Source: Albugo candida (lineage: Eukaryota > Oomycota > Peronosporomycetes > Albuginales > Albuginaceae). Taken from it: a stretch of 64,000 nt of DNA. This document shows, one piece after another, positions 23,661 through 36,131 of the stretch; the first letter of the stretch is position 1; each line of letters begins with the position of its first letter. The translations under genes and the position numbers were made by a program. The stretch spans positions 580,511 through 644,510 of the forward strand of contig CAJNAR010000154.1 in NCBI GenBank assembly GCA_905220665.1. Reading direction: 5' to 3'. The notes under the pieces were generated by a model. That model was not told the DNA's origin. It was given only the letters and a program-made list of their open reading frames with translations, and did no database searches.

Positions 23661-24717
23661 TTAGCGCGTGCGGATGTTTTCACTCGATCGAGGTAACAGG
23701 AAGAGGCCAAAGACCTCAATTATCTAGACTCTCAGTTAATGGAAAATAGAAGATACACGAGCTCAACTTCAGTGTATCCATCAGAATTGGACTCTACTCA
23801 CTTTAAATTTATCATTTCTAATCCGTTAAATTCGTAGAATTGCGGTGCAGGATAATACTTTGATTTTGACATAAGCTCCTGACGATATTTGCGTGTTACG
23901 ACTTTGGGCCGACACACTGACGCGTTTTCCGCACGCGTTTGCAGAGAGAAAACGTAATTTGGGGGCTGCTAAAGCGCTGGGTCCTCATGATATCGACTCG
24001 ATTGTCGCGATGGGTGCGCTGCGGTCGCAGTATATCAAGTCTTGAAAGAAGACCTCGCCTATCAATCGCGAAGCTGGATTTCTAAAAAAAAAGCCACACG
24101 TATCGAGGTATCCTGTCTGAAATCATTTCAGAACCAAGGAGTGACGCACTCGAGCTATCGTTATTCGCGCTCATATACATATTCGCTTAAACGACCTTGA
24201 AGCAGCACTTACGGATAACAATCGCATCTACTCAATTCCTAATCATTTGGATGCACAATCGGAAGAAAAAGTTTCTCAAGAAGCATTCCATACGCAAGCA
24301 CAAAACGAGTAGTAATAGCGACCTAGTGGTTACTGACACAGGATCAAAATGTCGATATGGATTCCACTAAATCTGCGAGTAAAGAGATAAAGAAGATAGG
24401 CAAGAAGTCTGTAATTCCCCAAAACGCATACAGCACTGAAAAGTCTGAGAAATTGTTCGATCCGATCACACCGCGTAGGACAAGAGAGCACATCAGTGTC
24501 TGCACTTTATTACAGACATAAATTCTGCCATGACACAGCGACTTTGCTCGTATATCATGTCGACAACAGCGAAATTGTCTGTCACGATTTTAGAATTGAC
24601 GGGAACAATTTTCGAGAGTTGGTTAATTTACTTCATCAAAGGAGGTTGTGAAGGCAAGGGGACAGACTCGGGTAGCCTTCAACTTTTGACAATTAAGTTC
24701 GGTTGTCTATTAACAGA
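23661..24717. other. Decayed coding-like sequence, unrecognised
   Basis: Contains the open segment at about 23883-24042 (GAAKALGPHDIDSIVAMGAL), locally richer in GC than its surroundings, and a further open stretch around 24190-24312. Neither could be assigned to a family. Confidence 0.3.
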
Positions 24718-24951
24718 CTAAGCTTTTTTTCTGGAATCAGTAGCGTTTGCTAGGATAGGACCTCCGCCGCAACTTGTAAATGCTGTAGCCAATGTGGTGA
24801 AACCAAGTCCAGCGAAGAGTGCAAGTGAGACAGCGTTCATGTGAGTAATATGGTTTCTCCATAATATTTTTTGACTGAATGACATACCTCCTGGAACAAA
24901 GAAGGATACCGTATCGCGCTTCAGTTCTGGCTGCTTTCTTGTTGAGCACAA
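24718..24951 (-). CDS. Small ORF with one hydrophobic segment
   Basis: A 77-codon minus-strand frame. An internal methionine begins MNAVSLALFAGLGFTTLATA, which would serve as a signal peptide or membrane anchor, followed by a short tail containing SCGGG. Whether translation starts at the first methionine or at this internal one is unclear. No family is recognised, and the overlapping second minus frame is not hydrophobic. It could be a small secreted or membrane peptide, or chance. Confidence 0.22.
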   Translation of the reverse strand: MCSTRKQPELKRDTVSFFVPGGMSFSQKILWRNHITHMNAVSLALFAGLGFTTLATAFTSCGGGPILANATDSRKKA

Positions 24952-25936
24952 AATTTAGAAAAGCGAGGATGTCCGCACTATTTCCGGTGCATCGAAGCTT
25001 GAAAATGTCACCACATTAGTTCTAGTGAAGAAGAATTAGCTTGTCATTCGCCGAAAAAAATGAATCCAAGAAGTTAAAGCTGCAAAGGTTACGATCGTCA
25101 AATGTTAAAGGAACGATTCCAAATGATGTATTGGAAGTTGCTTTTTTTACCGAATGCTTCATCTGTCTCGCACGTTAGCCTAAAACCTGGCTCTTACTTG
25201 TGATAATGCAATTTTTATGGATGTTGCATTGTGAAGTGCTATTAAATCACAAGAAATGCGCCAATAAGGTACATTAAGATTTGCTTTATCCATATTGTCG
25301 GTGTCTTGAGTCAAGGAGCAGTCTTTTCTAGCAAGATATTACTTTGGGATATCGTTGAAACGGAAGCATGAGAGTCCAAAGAAAAAGACAAAACGAAGTA
25401 ACTTAGAAAAGACAATAAAGGTATAGAAAAGCCTCTCAGGTTGATTGGTTTTTTGTTACCCAAGTTAATGTCTTGCTCAAGCGACTATAAACGCTCTTTG
25501 AAGAGAGGAATGTATTTTGAACAATTTGTTAAATAAGCACTGTCCATTGGATGAATTGGCTTGCCACATCCAATAGTGCACGGGATGGAAAATCTCAAGG
25601 CGATAGAAAGTTATTGGCGACAGGATGTGGCTAATTGTTTGTATACCTTGCATATAGAGTCTTTTCTGTCTAATCAAGGCATACTTTGAATGGCGCATAA
25701 AACTGACATTCACTCCTTCATTTCCTATCTTTTTACTCGTATTTATCTTTTACTCCCTCACTGATGGTTTCTGTTGCTATAATTCGGTCCATGATGCATT
25801 TGTAGTTAGGTATCGGCTATCACTTCACCAGGATGCGTTTCTACATTTTGCCTTATAAATAGAGATGTTATGAAACTCTCATACATCACAAATAGAAGTG
25901 GTAGATAGAGTTCTCTATTGGTGCAATGTACTCATA
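24952..25936. other. No recognisable gene
   Basis: Short frames only. The minus frame 25477-25713 has no recognisable motif. Confidence 0.4.
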
Positions 25937-26552
25937 AGCGAAAACTATATATATATTGTCAGAGATTTCATTACACTGTTGATCTGGTTTTTTAGCTGCC
26001 TTCCTTGTCCTATCATGAGTCCCTGACCGTGTGAATATCACTTAAGTCTGACTTCAAACCTAGGGAGGCAGATATTTTCCAAGCTTATTGCTTGGGTGGG
26101 CTCAAACCGCTGCCCACACTGCCGGGATTCGAACTAACGACCTCCGGCAGGTTCTCCGTGCGCTCAAGTGCTTAATCGACTGAGCTAGGCACGGAGACCC
26201 CGTCGGGGGGCCTAGCGAATAGTACACATGTGTTCCGACCGTGTGTACTCCGGTTCCGATTCCGGCGGTGGTAATAGGGCTGCGATGGGGCCCCTCGGCG
26301 GAGGCAAAGATTCCTCCACGTAAATATCAACCTACTCAATGAAGATATGGACGTGTCAAGACCGCTGGCAACTACACCAGAAAATAAGTGTACAGGAGTT
26401 GGACCGGGCTCTTCAGAGCGTTACATACTAGTGATTAGAATAGAGTAGATAACCACCAAACTGTAGTAACAGAAAGGTGTCTAAATAAAAGTACTACGGG
26501 CGAACACCCTTATCTGAGCTGGGTACGGAACCCGAGCGAAAACTATATATAT
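25937..26552 (-). mobile_element. Composite (dimeric) SINE with 18-bp target-site duplication
   Basis: The body 25955-26534 (580 bp) lies between exact 18-bp repeats, AGCGAAAACTATATATAT, at 25937-25954 and 26535-26552. Read on the minus strand, the last 250 bp (about 26203 down to 25955) is the same SINE as at 7306 and 10011, with A-box TAGCTCAGTCGATTAAGCA and B-box GTTCGAATCC. In front of it is an extra block of about 330 bp that itself begins with a tRNA-like A-box string, GTACCCAGCTCAGATAAG. Because the duplications flank both parts, they inserted as a unit. The front block lacks a clear B-box near its start. The intact duplication suggests recent movement. Confidence 0.8.
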
Positions 26553-27143
26553 TCACTTCGTGATAGACCTACCATACAGATGATTATAGTTAGAAACAGA
26601 TGCAAACCATTTTTTTTTTTTTCGACATTGGGTAACATACACATTGTTATCTTGCACGGCGTAATCGCGCTCCTCTACTTAACAGGATTCTTAATGATGG
26701 GTTAGGTGTATGATTTAGAAGTCCAGTACTGTTCGTTGTCAAGTACTGGTTGCGCAGACGATGCTTTTATCACGTCTTTGGAATTACACTATGCACGTGG
26801 ACGTACCAGCGGAGACTATTCGACAGTGAATTCGATGCTGAATCGATTTTTGCTTGGCCAGAATCAAAACAAAAATATTTAAAGTAAAAACGCTCACCTG
26901 ATCATTGAACCAACTTGGCAATGAATTGACTCGGATGATATAGCGTATCCACGATCGGTCTTATCATTGGATCCAACAACCAAAAATGGCAGATGGTTTT
27001 GATATAGGAGTGCAAAGCAAGGAGAGGAAGCATTTTTACATCTATTATGCACTCTTAACTCTCAGTTACCATCTGGAAACCTTCCAGATCAGCCAAGAGC
27101 TATCTGTATTCAACACATTGGTCATCACAGAAGATCGGACGCA
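26553..27143. other. No recognisable gene
   Basis: No open frame of note. A run of 14 T lies at about 26610-26623. Confidence 0.4.
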
Positions 27144-27326
27144 CTAGATAGAAAACCAGTTCGGGCATTTATGGCTACTCAGCGACTCCGACAAAGAAAT
27201 TACAGCACTTTCGTGACCTACACCACGCTCAGTGCGCACGCTCGTATTTTCGACGACAGTGTAATGACCAAGGGAAACGTATTCGGCTTGCAAAAAAGCT
27301 GGAACAATTAGCAACGCAAGGATCAT
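27144..27326 (-). CDS. Possible small secreted protein
   Basis: A 60-codon minus-strand ORF that begins MILALLIVPAFLQA, a compact and plausible signal peptide. The mature part is short, polar and holds a single cysteine near the end (HKCPNW). No family is recognised. In this neighbourhood it may be the surviving N-terminus of a longer secreted protein whose remainder has decayed; no clear C-x2-C module follows in the other frames. Confidence 0.3.
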   Translation of the reverse strand: MILALLIVPAFLQAEYVSLGHYTVVENTSVRTERGVGHESAVISLSESLSSHKCPNWFSI

Positions 27327-29627
27327 TTGCTTATTTTTTTATAGAATTCGACGATTATTGCTGCAGGTCCGGTACAATCAAGAGAAATATATGCGCAACT
27401 CGGATCCTTGTCTTTTTTGGATGGCTACGCTGAAACTAGAATGCACACATGAATTTTGAAACTCGGTACTTGTCGTTGATTCTACAACGGTTATATCATT
27501 TACAAGTTGGACACGGTCTCGAACTGTAGTGGTATGAGGATACTACAGTACGGGATAATAAGCGAGAAGACATACTATCACATCTCGAAAATTTTCTCAT
27601 GGTACATGTATATTCCTCTTTTCTTTGCTATCAAATAGAATCTAAATAGTATCACGGGTGATCTGGAAACTTGACGCTTGATATCTTCGAGAATGATGAT
27701 ATTGAAGATCTATGCGCTAAACCTTAATAAATTGCTTCTGAAGACGCTATAAGGTCTACACTGGACACAAAAGTAGCAAAAATTACGTGTGACCATCAAT
27801 TTTGGATTCAGGTTTGGAATGATAACTCTAATCCTTGACTTTCATTCAGATACACTACATACTCATCTTTCGAATGGATCAAACCAAAAAAGCATGTTTA
27901 CTTTGTATGGTTGGGTCTTCATTCCTGCATCAAGCGATGCCCAATATCACTTAACTTTTTTGTAAGACGACGGGAAGCTCTTACATAGGAAGTTTCTTCA
28001 TGCGCGCTTGCCATAGAATCTCAAAATCTTGGACGGAAACCAATCTTAATTACAGAATTAAACTGATGGATTGATACGGAAGATCTACCTTTAGTTACTG
28101 TAGTTTGTTCATCTTAATTCAGCCTGTCTGAAAAGTTGCAAAATTGGCTTTGCAGTGGTAAACAATAAAAATTCAGGGACAAAGATATGTTCAAAGATTA
28201 ATGAAGTTACCACGATATATAACACAAAATGTAGCTCAGGGCGTAGGTAAACGTTGTACCAATTCTTAGATTTAGGGGTGACGACAATACTGCATTCAAT
28301 GGATGTGGCATTTTTCTCCAAAGCTGCAGCGCTTTAGGAAAGAGCTGTGAGCCACAGATCTATGTAATTGTACGATGTAACTACTCATAAACCCTGAAGA
28401 AATATCATTGTAAAGGAAGACCCGAATGATTCTGCTTGCTGCTCGACAGAGGTTTTTTGCAATAGTAATAAGGTACGTTTGGTCGATTCAATACCGTCTT
28501 CTTAGTTCAACATGGTCAGTTGAATCAGGACACTAGTTAAATGGTTTTGTCGAAAAACTTCTTTGTTGAGAGAGACAATGCTGCTGCTCTTATTCTTCTA
28601 ATTGTACGAACGTTGCAGACAAACGCGAGGATTGTAGTAAATCCAAAGATATGTGTTTTGGAGAAATCTCGCCACAGTAAGCAATCTGAACGAAATGAAC
28701 CTCAACCTATATCCTACTGATCTAAAGAGTGCCCAAAGCCGCAAAGCGCTCCGGAATATAAAGTAAAACTCGTTTGGCAGCAATATTCTTGTTATATGTA
28801 CGTCAGATAACATTCCTTTGGTTATCCAATTCGCGACTTCGGCTCACCGATTGTAAATATCCTTTCAAAAATATTTTTTTCGAGACGCAAAAATTAACCT
28901 ACATAAAATAAGTAAAAAAAACATGAAGAAATATGAATAGAAGATCATCGCGACTACATCATTGTTCTTGCTATTGGCTCTTCCAGAGAACTACAGGAAC
29001 GATGCAAGCCAAAACTTGAGTCATCAGAGATGATGCAAAGAATAGAGAAGTTTTGAGTACCTTGTAAAACCATTGATATAGCAATATCAAGAGGGTCAGG
29101 GATTTTGAGTGTTTGCAATCTGCGAGCAAATAGCCCTAGTAAACATATAGATAGACTCAATGATCTATCCCATATTATCCATATAGAGCCCTATAAGATG
29201 AGATTTTGTTCATATCAAAACGAAGTTGGTAAGGCTGGATGCTCTGGAACAATTTCTGCGCTCACGAGTATGAAGAAGAGCGTAATGGTGTACAAAACAT
29301 GATGGTGGCACACTTTTAGGCAGCCGGATTGTTACCTTCTTTAATGATAAATTTCTAGTTAAATGAGCCAAAATTATAGATCTATTTGACAGCAATAGAA
29401 GCGTGGGATTGAACTCAAAATTGGAAACAATCGTAAAAGTGCACAGAATCAATTTTAGACACTACAAAGCTTTCCGTGATATAGCCCAATACCCAGGCTT
29501 TAGCACAATTTCATTTGAAAGCATTCAAGGCGCGCTGGATATTGTTCATCTACTGAAGCTATCTAGAATTTTGCTACAGCAGACGCCGACTCAATTCACA
29601 GTAATTTTTGTTTCGGGAATCATTTTT
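27327..29627. other. No recognisable gene
   Basis: Only short frames (minus 28109-28321, minus 28598-28813, minus 28954-29160, plus 29105-29302, plus 29403-29690). None has a recognisable domain. The two strands are about equally open, which argues against coding. Confidence 0.35.
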
Positions 29628-30430
29628 TTACGAGTCTGGTATGAATTCTACGAGCACGCCCAGCCCAATGTTAATTACCGATTCCTCTGAGGATATTTTT
29701 ATTACGTATTTCGCATTGTACAATGCACGTGGACATGATAAAAATGAGAATTTGGCAGAGGCATAAAGTGCTAAGGCGGATTGTGCTTCGTCAGAAAGAC
29801 AAAAAATATTCCGAATATGCTCTCTATGAGTAAAGGGTTTTACCAATTCGTTAGTAGGATGAACACTTGATCTTTTTTTTTCTTGAAACAACCTAAGCTA
29901 CATCAAGCGGACCAGGTCCCATCCTGTTCAAAATGCCTACATATGACTTGGAACAGGCAAAGTCTAAAAGTTAGTACTCACAACTGAAAGCTCCGTTGCG
30001 AAACACGATCTTATCAACTTACCTACCATCTCACCCACATCGATAAGGGTAAATAATTCATAATCTGGCTCATTTTCTTTATAGGAACATCTATTTGGAA
30101 TGAAGCATGAAATTGATTGGACCATGAAAATGCTACATGGATGAGCTACAGTGACATCAGTACAACATCCGATAAGAAGCATTTTTTTTCAATCGAGCTC
30201 AAACTTCATGTGTAACTTGGCCTATGTGATCAATCAAAACGCGTCTTCCAGCAACTTCTCTGAACAGCCTCTGATATTTAAAATTTTCTTAATCTTTTCA
30301 GATTGCGAAAGGTGTGGATTGCCAGGGATGCGTTGTTTTACACTTTCTGTGATGACGGGAAGCTCAGCATGTCGGTTTCCAACTGTAATTCCATGACATC
30401 TCGTAATTTGTTCCTTCATTGGAGCTAAAT
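29628..30430 (-). pseudogene. Unrecognised minus-strand coding remnant in three pieces
   Basis: Three minus-strand segments lie in sequence. 30419-30234 reads RHAELPVITESVKQRIPGN and SEKIKKILNIRGCSEKLLED. 30182-29964 has several cysteines (IGCCTDVTVAHPCSIFMVQ, then PDYELFTLIDVGEMVGKLI). 29891-29628 reads FCLSDEAQSALALYASAKF. The charged and hydrophobic patterning is protein-like and on one strand throughout, consistent with a single gene broken by two frame changes. No family is recognised. The cysteines do not follow the module spacing of the CCG-like genes. Confidence 0.33.
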
Positions 30431-32233
30431 TACTGACAAAGAAACTAAAATAAGTAAGATATCATGATAAACTATGAATGCGTTATCTGGAGAGATAACA
30501 TCAAAAAAATAATTCGACTGCTTGTTTTTCCTACAATACCTGCATCATGAATGTAGTAGACGTTACTAATACGTAATCACTATACAAACTCAAGCATCCA
30601 CTTATTTTTTCGGAATTTATCGGTTTAAGGGTGTACTATGAGGTCTTTAAAGCAAAAAAGTTTCCTTTGAGAGGTTCTCAAGTAATTCGGCAATATATAG
30701 ATCTGTAATAGCGAAAGAAGAAATAGTCTGTCTCGTCCCCAACAACTTGACAAAAATTTGCAAGTTGGTGGTACGGCCTCAATGAAGATGTTTAATGGGA
30801 CACCTGATGAAGTATCAAAATAATGGAACCATAAATGCAATCATTATAGTAGCATTTCTGCTATGATTCAAGCTTTCATTATATGGATAGCACAGATCTG
30901 AATTTGTGTTGTACAATACATCATTGGTCCCAAATCAAAATTATCCAGTTTCAAGACACTAGTCATTGACTGAGTAAAATGATGTTGCAGTTCTTTCAGT
31001 CTTCACCAGGTCGATGCTGATATATTAGGCTCATGCTGCTGTTACTTATAATGGTGTAGCTCAGGCAATGAATGAATCAGGATCTCTCTCTCTCAAAGAT
31101 TAATCGACGTATAGAATCTCACTTGCCATAAAATATTTTCAACTCATGCGGTGGGCAAATAATTATTGTGTTCGTCGGAAGTCAGCCACATGACAACTTG
31201 TAACTTTCTGAAAAATCAGCCGCCTGTTTATTGAATGTTATTATGTATCAAAAGAGAAATTCTAAGAGGAATCTCAAATCAATCAATCGGGATCTATATC
31301 TGTTCTTTTAGCATTCCATCTTGATGTATTGATACAATCAGCGCGAAGGATAAGTAAAGGCGAGTAGAATATGAAGAGTGCTTATGCTGGATGAATACTC
31401 CGCCGGGCTAACTCAAATTTCATTTGAAATCAACTGTGGCATACTCGACTAACCTGAGCGACCAATTTCCCAAGCTACTTAGCAAATTCAGACATGAATC
31501 ACTGGCGTTTATCCTATTCTATATGTATTTCAACAAGAATGATTCTTGATAACCGACTATTATTTAGGATATCGCTCATGTGCGGTATGCACTGATAATA
31601 CCGCGTTTTGATCAATTCACGGTCAACCTTTTTGTACTGTAGCAGCTTGGCAAGTGGATACTGTTTGCTATTTCCTGTCCTTGTGGTAGATGCTATGGCC
31701 AAAGCAAGTGTATGTCGATTTTTAATCCAATATGATCTGATAAAATCATTCATGTTATATCTGAGAAACGTTCCCGATACTGCAGCATGCTCCGTGGCAA
31801 GATTCTTCCTTGTTATTATTTTATCGCTCTTTTGCGCCCATAGACGGATCATACGATTGTTGGACGACTATGAATAGCAGTCAAACTATTGCGTAAGTTT
31901 TCCGAAGTATTTTTTATACGCCATGTTGACTATCGCCTTTAAAACAGTCTTCTCTTTCGTATCATTATAAACCCCACCAAGAAGTACTTATCGATTTTAC
32001 AATCGTTCACATTATCTGGAAGCAACGACCGAAGAAACGGCGAAATGTCCAAGTGGTAGGGCCTGAATTCTGAAATCTTTTCGGCTTCAAATCATGAGAG
32101 GACAAATCATTCTAGTCCAAAAAACTCACTAACACTACGCTACTGAATTGATCACAAATTAATAGGCATATTGAGAAAGTACATCTATTTGCCGACATAC
32201 AATTTAGTCCTAGATTTTCTTCCACAGCTGTCC
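30431..32233. other. No recognisable gene
   Basis: The minus frame 31514-31852 (112 codons) and the opposite frame 31608-31877 are both open and neither is recognised. A tRNA-Ser-like string near 32041-32110 was considered and rejected. Confidence 0.35.
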
Positions 32234-34275
32234 TCATTTTTTTGCTTTGTCGTTGATATCTCTTCTCGTTATTTGTCGGATGCCAATAGGACGCTTTGTC
32301 TGCTTTCGGTGATACTCAAAACTTAGACTTGAGCAACTCTTCTCGATACATATTCGAAGATTATTTGACGATGTTTGACGCATCCAAACATATCCATTAG
32401 AAGCGGGTTCAGCATTGTAAACAAAAAATACTTCGGCGTTCTCAAGAAGACAATAAATGCATTCAAGAAAAGTGGATTCTGCATATTCGAACTGCACCAA
32501 AGCAATGCGGTTAGAAAAATCAGGCCCCATTTCGGATGGGCCTTCTATTTCGGATTGTGACAGGAGAATACGGTGCTTTTGAGGTGGCCAAATACCCACT
32601 GGACAATGTTGTTCTGTTGTTTTTATAACATCAGCTCGCGGATTTGATGGAGAAGATTCCAATAAAAGAAAAAATGCATGTTCAGAGCAAAAAATATCGG
32701 GGACTTTTTGTATCCGGATGCATTGGCGGTTATTATGACAACCCAATAGCTTCTGAAATGACGATGTTTTTAATTCTGGATGGAGTTTTGAAGTGTCGAC
32801 TAATGACGACGTTACTGTAAGGATGTATGGGTCTGTATCTGTATCGAATGATTGTTTCATACACCTGACACATGATAATTGATAGGACTGCACGTAAAAA
32901 AGTACCATACAATTGCTCCTCAGTTGATCAAGCATATTTTTACCAGGCAGCTTTGGATAGGTTTCGGTGGTAACTATAGCTTTTCGAAGATATTTACGAC
33001 ATTCATCTTGATCTAGCAGTGTTATATTACCGCACGAAAGACAGGCCAATCGTTGTTCGATATTAGAGGTAAAAATAGTTGCTTTCCGCAATGACGAAAA
33101 CTGAACCAAACGAGCACCTCGCACATTTCTCAATATACAGCCGATGCAGTCCCATTTCTTGTTCGGATTCAAAGTAATATTAATGCAGAGAACTTGTTTT
33201 GAACGAAACATTTGCAGTGCATTCGAGAACTCGAATGGATGGTGAGACATTACGGAAACTTTTCCGGCTCTTGGCATTCTTTTGATTGCAATGACATCGA
33301 GGACTTGATTAATCTCTCTTGAATCTGTTGCGTACTGATTACGTAGTTCATATTCTTTGTTCGAATCATGCTTCGTCCTATCCATTTCTGACAAAGTGCG
33401 ACCCGCTGGAAATAATAAGTCCATGATTTTGCAGTCTGCGTTATCCCAGCTGAGGATGCTCGAACATAAGTTTCTTCGGCAGTTGGATTTGATGGCGGAT
33501 ATTTTGTAATTGCTGGGGAATACGAGAAGCTCAGCTGAATGTGCTTTTTTTTTTTTATAAAATAAGACAAAGCTTTGAATCGCGAAAGATTTACTGTGCA
33601 TAGCCAGGCATTCTCGACAAACATCATCATTGAACAGAGTAGGGATGATCATGCATCGAGTTGGGAAGTCAGCATCTTCCTCATCCTCTATGATTAAGCT
33701 CAAGCTTGCTTCTGGTACTGCTTCCAGAACAATGTTTTTATTCTTTATAGGAGTCATCCGTATCAATTCTTCTTCGAACAAGATCGGCATTTTTCCTTTT
33801 TTTTTATGCTCAAATAGTGTTTCCAATATGCGTTCGACCTAAACTGTCTCAGCATTCTCGGTTGCAGTAGCATTGGCTCTGTCAACGATCCAAGAGCCAT
33901 TTCGACATTTGCATGTTTATACAGATTTATGCTTTGTTGAGCAAGCGTCATTTTCGGCCCATCGGTAGTGTCTTGTGTAGATAGAGCGACATGCATGATA
34001 CATAAATCTTTTGAGTGGCAACGGTATAAGAACAAAGTCAGAATTCCAGAATGCCCCTCAACCCAGTACAAGGTTAGCTCTTTTCTCGCTTGAATCAAGT
34101 AAAGCTTAGAAAACCCCACATTTACAAGGCATTCGTGACAATCTGAGCGACCTCTACCTGGAACAAACCACAGGCGTAAGATTCCGGACATTGGTGAAAC
34201 GGATTCCGCTACTGTATTGGCATGCATGAAGATCAACGCAGTGATAAATTGTACGCGCCATGTGGACGTCATCAT
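32234..34275 (-). pseudogene. Multi-module CCG-like secreted protein, one frameshift from intact
   Basis: The best-preserved gene of the window. The methionine at 34275 opens a signal peptide (TSTWRVQFITALIFMHANTV), then CHEC and its closing pair RCHSKDLC about 40 residues later. This frame ends at 33763. From 33826 a second frame runs 530 codons to the stop at 32234 with C-x2-C pairs at residues 70-73 (CREC), 227-230 (CIGC), 319-322 (CVRC) and 456-459 (CIYC). These are followed by closing cysteines at 116/121, 262-276, 363/369 and 493/498. The frames overlap around a run of nine T (33797-33805), so one base added or lost there explains the break. An acidic linker (EDEEDAD) precedes the first module of the second frame. 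The strict CX2CX5G glycine is mostly absent. CCG proteins are secreted Albugo proteins with members recognised by host immune receptors; function here is inferred. Confidence 0.7.
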
Positions 34276-35963
34276 TTTTATGAAAAATCGTACCCAAAGC
34301 CGAACATTAAGAAAGTGGTAGTTTTTTAACCAATCAATTTTTTTATTGGATACCATTGAATGCGATCAAAAACAAGCTCTCTTTTTCTTTGACGTGAAAA
34401 TTGAGGTTTTAATGAATGTGCAAAGCTTACTTTTTGGTCCGGAAGTGTTACTTGTAGTAGAATAATACCCACACCACATTTTTTTAGATCCAAGGACGAT
34501 GCGTTTAGCATGGTACAAACGGATTGGACCATACGTATGCAGCCATCCATGGCATGAATAATGACGAGCGTTGCACTCATTGCTAGCTATTCCAGAATCA
34601 AGATAATCAGAAGTCTACAAAATTACATATATTGAAAAATCATCAGAAAGATGAAAAAGTACAAAGTCTCAGTGTTTGGCATATAAGAATGCTCCACTGC
34701 CATTAAATTTAGTGTAACTACTCACTGTAGCATTCTTTCGAGCCCTTTCACGCTATGTTGAAAAATGACCAGTGCATGTACCCATTCCATAAATACGCAG
34801 AATGTCAAGGAGAACGGTGAGCATGCTTTGCTTTTGCCTAACAATTATGGTGGATATTTGGAAATTATGTAATGGGCGCCACCATTTCTCAAAGCTTAAA
34901 TATTGCGTAAACGATCAAATTGCGTCACTTTTATAAAAACACAGAAAAACGAATCAATAGTCACCTAAGAAAATTCTACTGCATATGATTTCAGTGATAA
35001 TTTAGTGATAAAAGTGCGAATGCAATTAAGGAAACTGAGATGGTGTTACTAATCATTTTGTGTTGCCGAAAGATGACAACCTGCTGTGCACCATGGTACG
35101 TCGTTGAGATCAAGAAAAGAGGAAGATATAAATACTTGAATAATATGTCAATTGCGTCGATACCAAGACAGCTTTGGGTCATTGCAACGCTGCTTGTTTT
35201 TGCGTCATTATGTTGAGCATAGAGTTATAGCATGTATAGAAAATGAAATCTTGCTCGTGATTGTACAGATAGTATCATAATTAATCTCTCCTTCACCATT
35301 GGAATTTTCCCAACTATCGTTAACGGTAATGTTGATCTTGTACGTAATAAATCCGTAAGTTCCTGGATGCCTTTATTGCTTCTCTGCATGAACCAAATAT
35401 ACGACGTTGCAATGAGTCTAACTTAAAACTTCCTTCGTTGCGGCCAATAAGTGCAATTCAGGGGACGATGATGTACTATATCAATATCGTTTTATCGAAA
35501 TGCAATATGTAGAGCCACCTACATGAACTCAGCGCTTTTATAGGCATGTACATTCTGAGTATATAGCTACAAGCTCAAGTAATTACGAAAGTGCTCTCTG
35601 TATACAACTCAAGTTCACTGTGAAGAGTGCATTTGAGAAACTAAAAATTCAGGAACCTCCAAGCATCTTCTTGTAGTATGGGATGCAATGTATGTTAGAC
35701 GGTCATTTCATGTAATTCGATTCAAGGCCAACGGTTCATAGAGCATAGAGAATACATTTGAAAGCAGCGCGATTGATTCCAAGATGCAAGCTGATGTAGT
35801 TGTGCGAAGGATAGTTTAACTGGACCCTATTTCCGGTATTGTGTAGGATGCGACAGAGGGACTAAGTCCAATTTAACACCTTGTCAAAATTTTACTCCAT
35901 TATTGAGAGCCAGCTATAAATAAAAATGTATATGCAATTAGTTCTTTTGCGTCCTCAAAAGTA
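34276..35963. other. Upstream region of the CCG-like gene, no further gene recognised
   Basis: A minus-strand frame at 34326-34580 (84 codons) has four cysteines (GCIRMVQSVC, KKCGVG) and could be a leftover module, but lacks C-x2-C. The remainder is empty. The promoter of the minus-strand gene should lie just above 34275; no initiator consensus was assigned. Confidence 0.3.
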
Positions 35964-36131
35964 ATGCAATGGTCGTTTGCACTTCATCTTTATGCCTTAC
36001 TAAATATATTGTTCCAATGTGGTGAGCGGATTGGTAAAAAGCATAGATGGGTACATAAAGGCTGTGACTATTGCCACAAACGTTATCACTATCTATTCAA
36101 AAGTTCTTATTATTTTTCTTGTCCTTCGTAA
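35964..36131 (+). pseudogene. CCG-like N-terminal stub with signal peptide and one module start
   Basis: A 55-codon ORF begins MQWSFALHLYALLNILFQCG, a good signal peptide, and reaches KGCDYCHKRYHYLF, a C-x2-C module start, then stops. The last bases coincide with the end of a dead MULE on the opposite strand, so the ORF looks truncated at the junction. The DNA around KGCDYCH is nearly the same as at 54823-54848 (about 22 of 26 bases), marking the two as paralogous fragments. Too short for the usual track of long ORFs, but the combination of signal peptide and C-x2-C at the expected distance supports it. A full-length CCG protein would be several times longer. Confidence 0.5.

Noticed and set aside
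32041..32110. tRNA-Ser-like sequence (TGTCCAAGTGGTAGGGC ... CTTCAAATC)
   Set aside because: The anticodon and acceptor stems cannot pair and the T-loop is degenerate. At most it is a relic of a tRNA-derived element.
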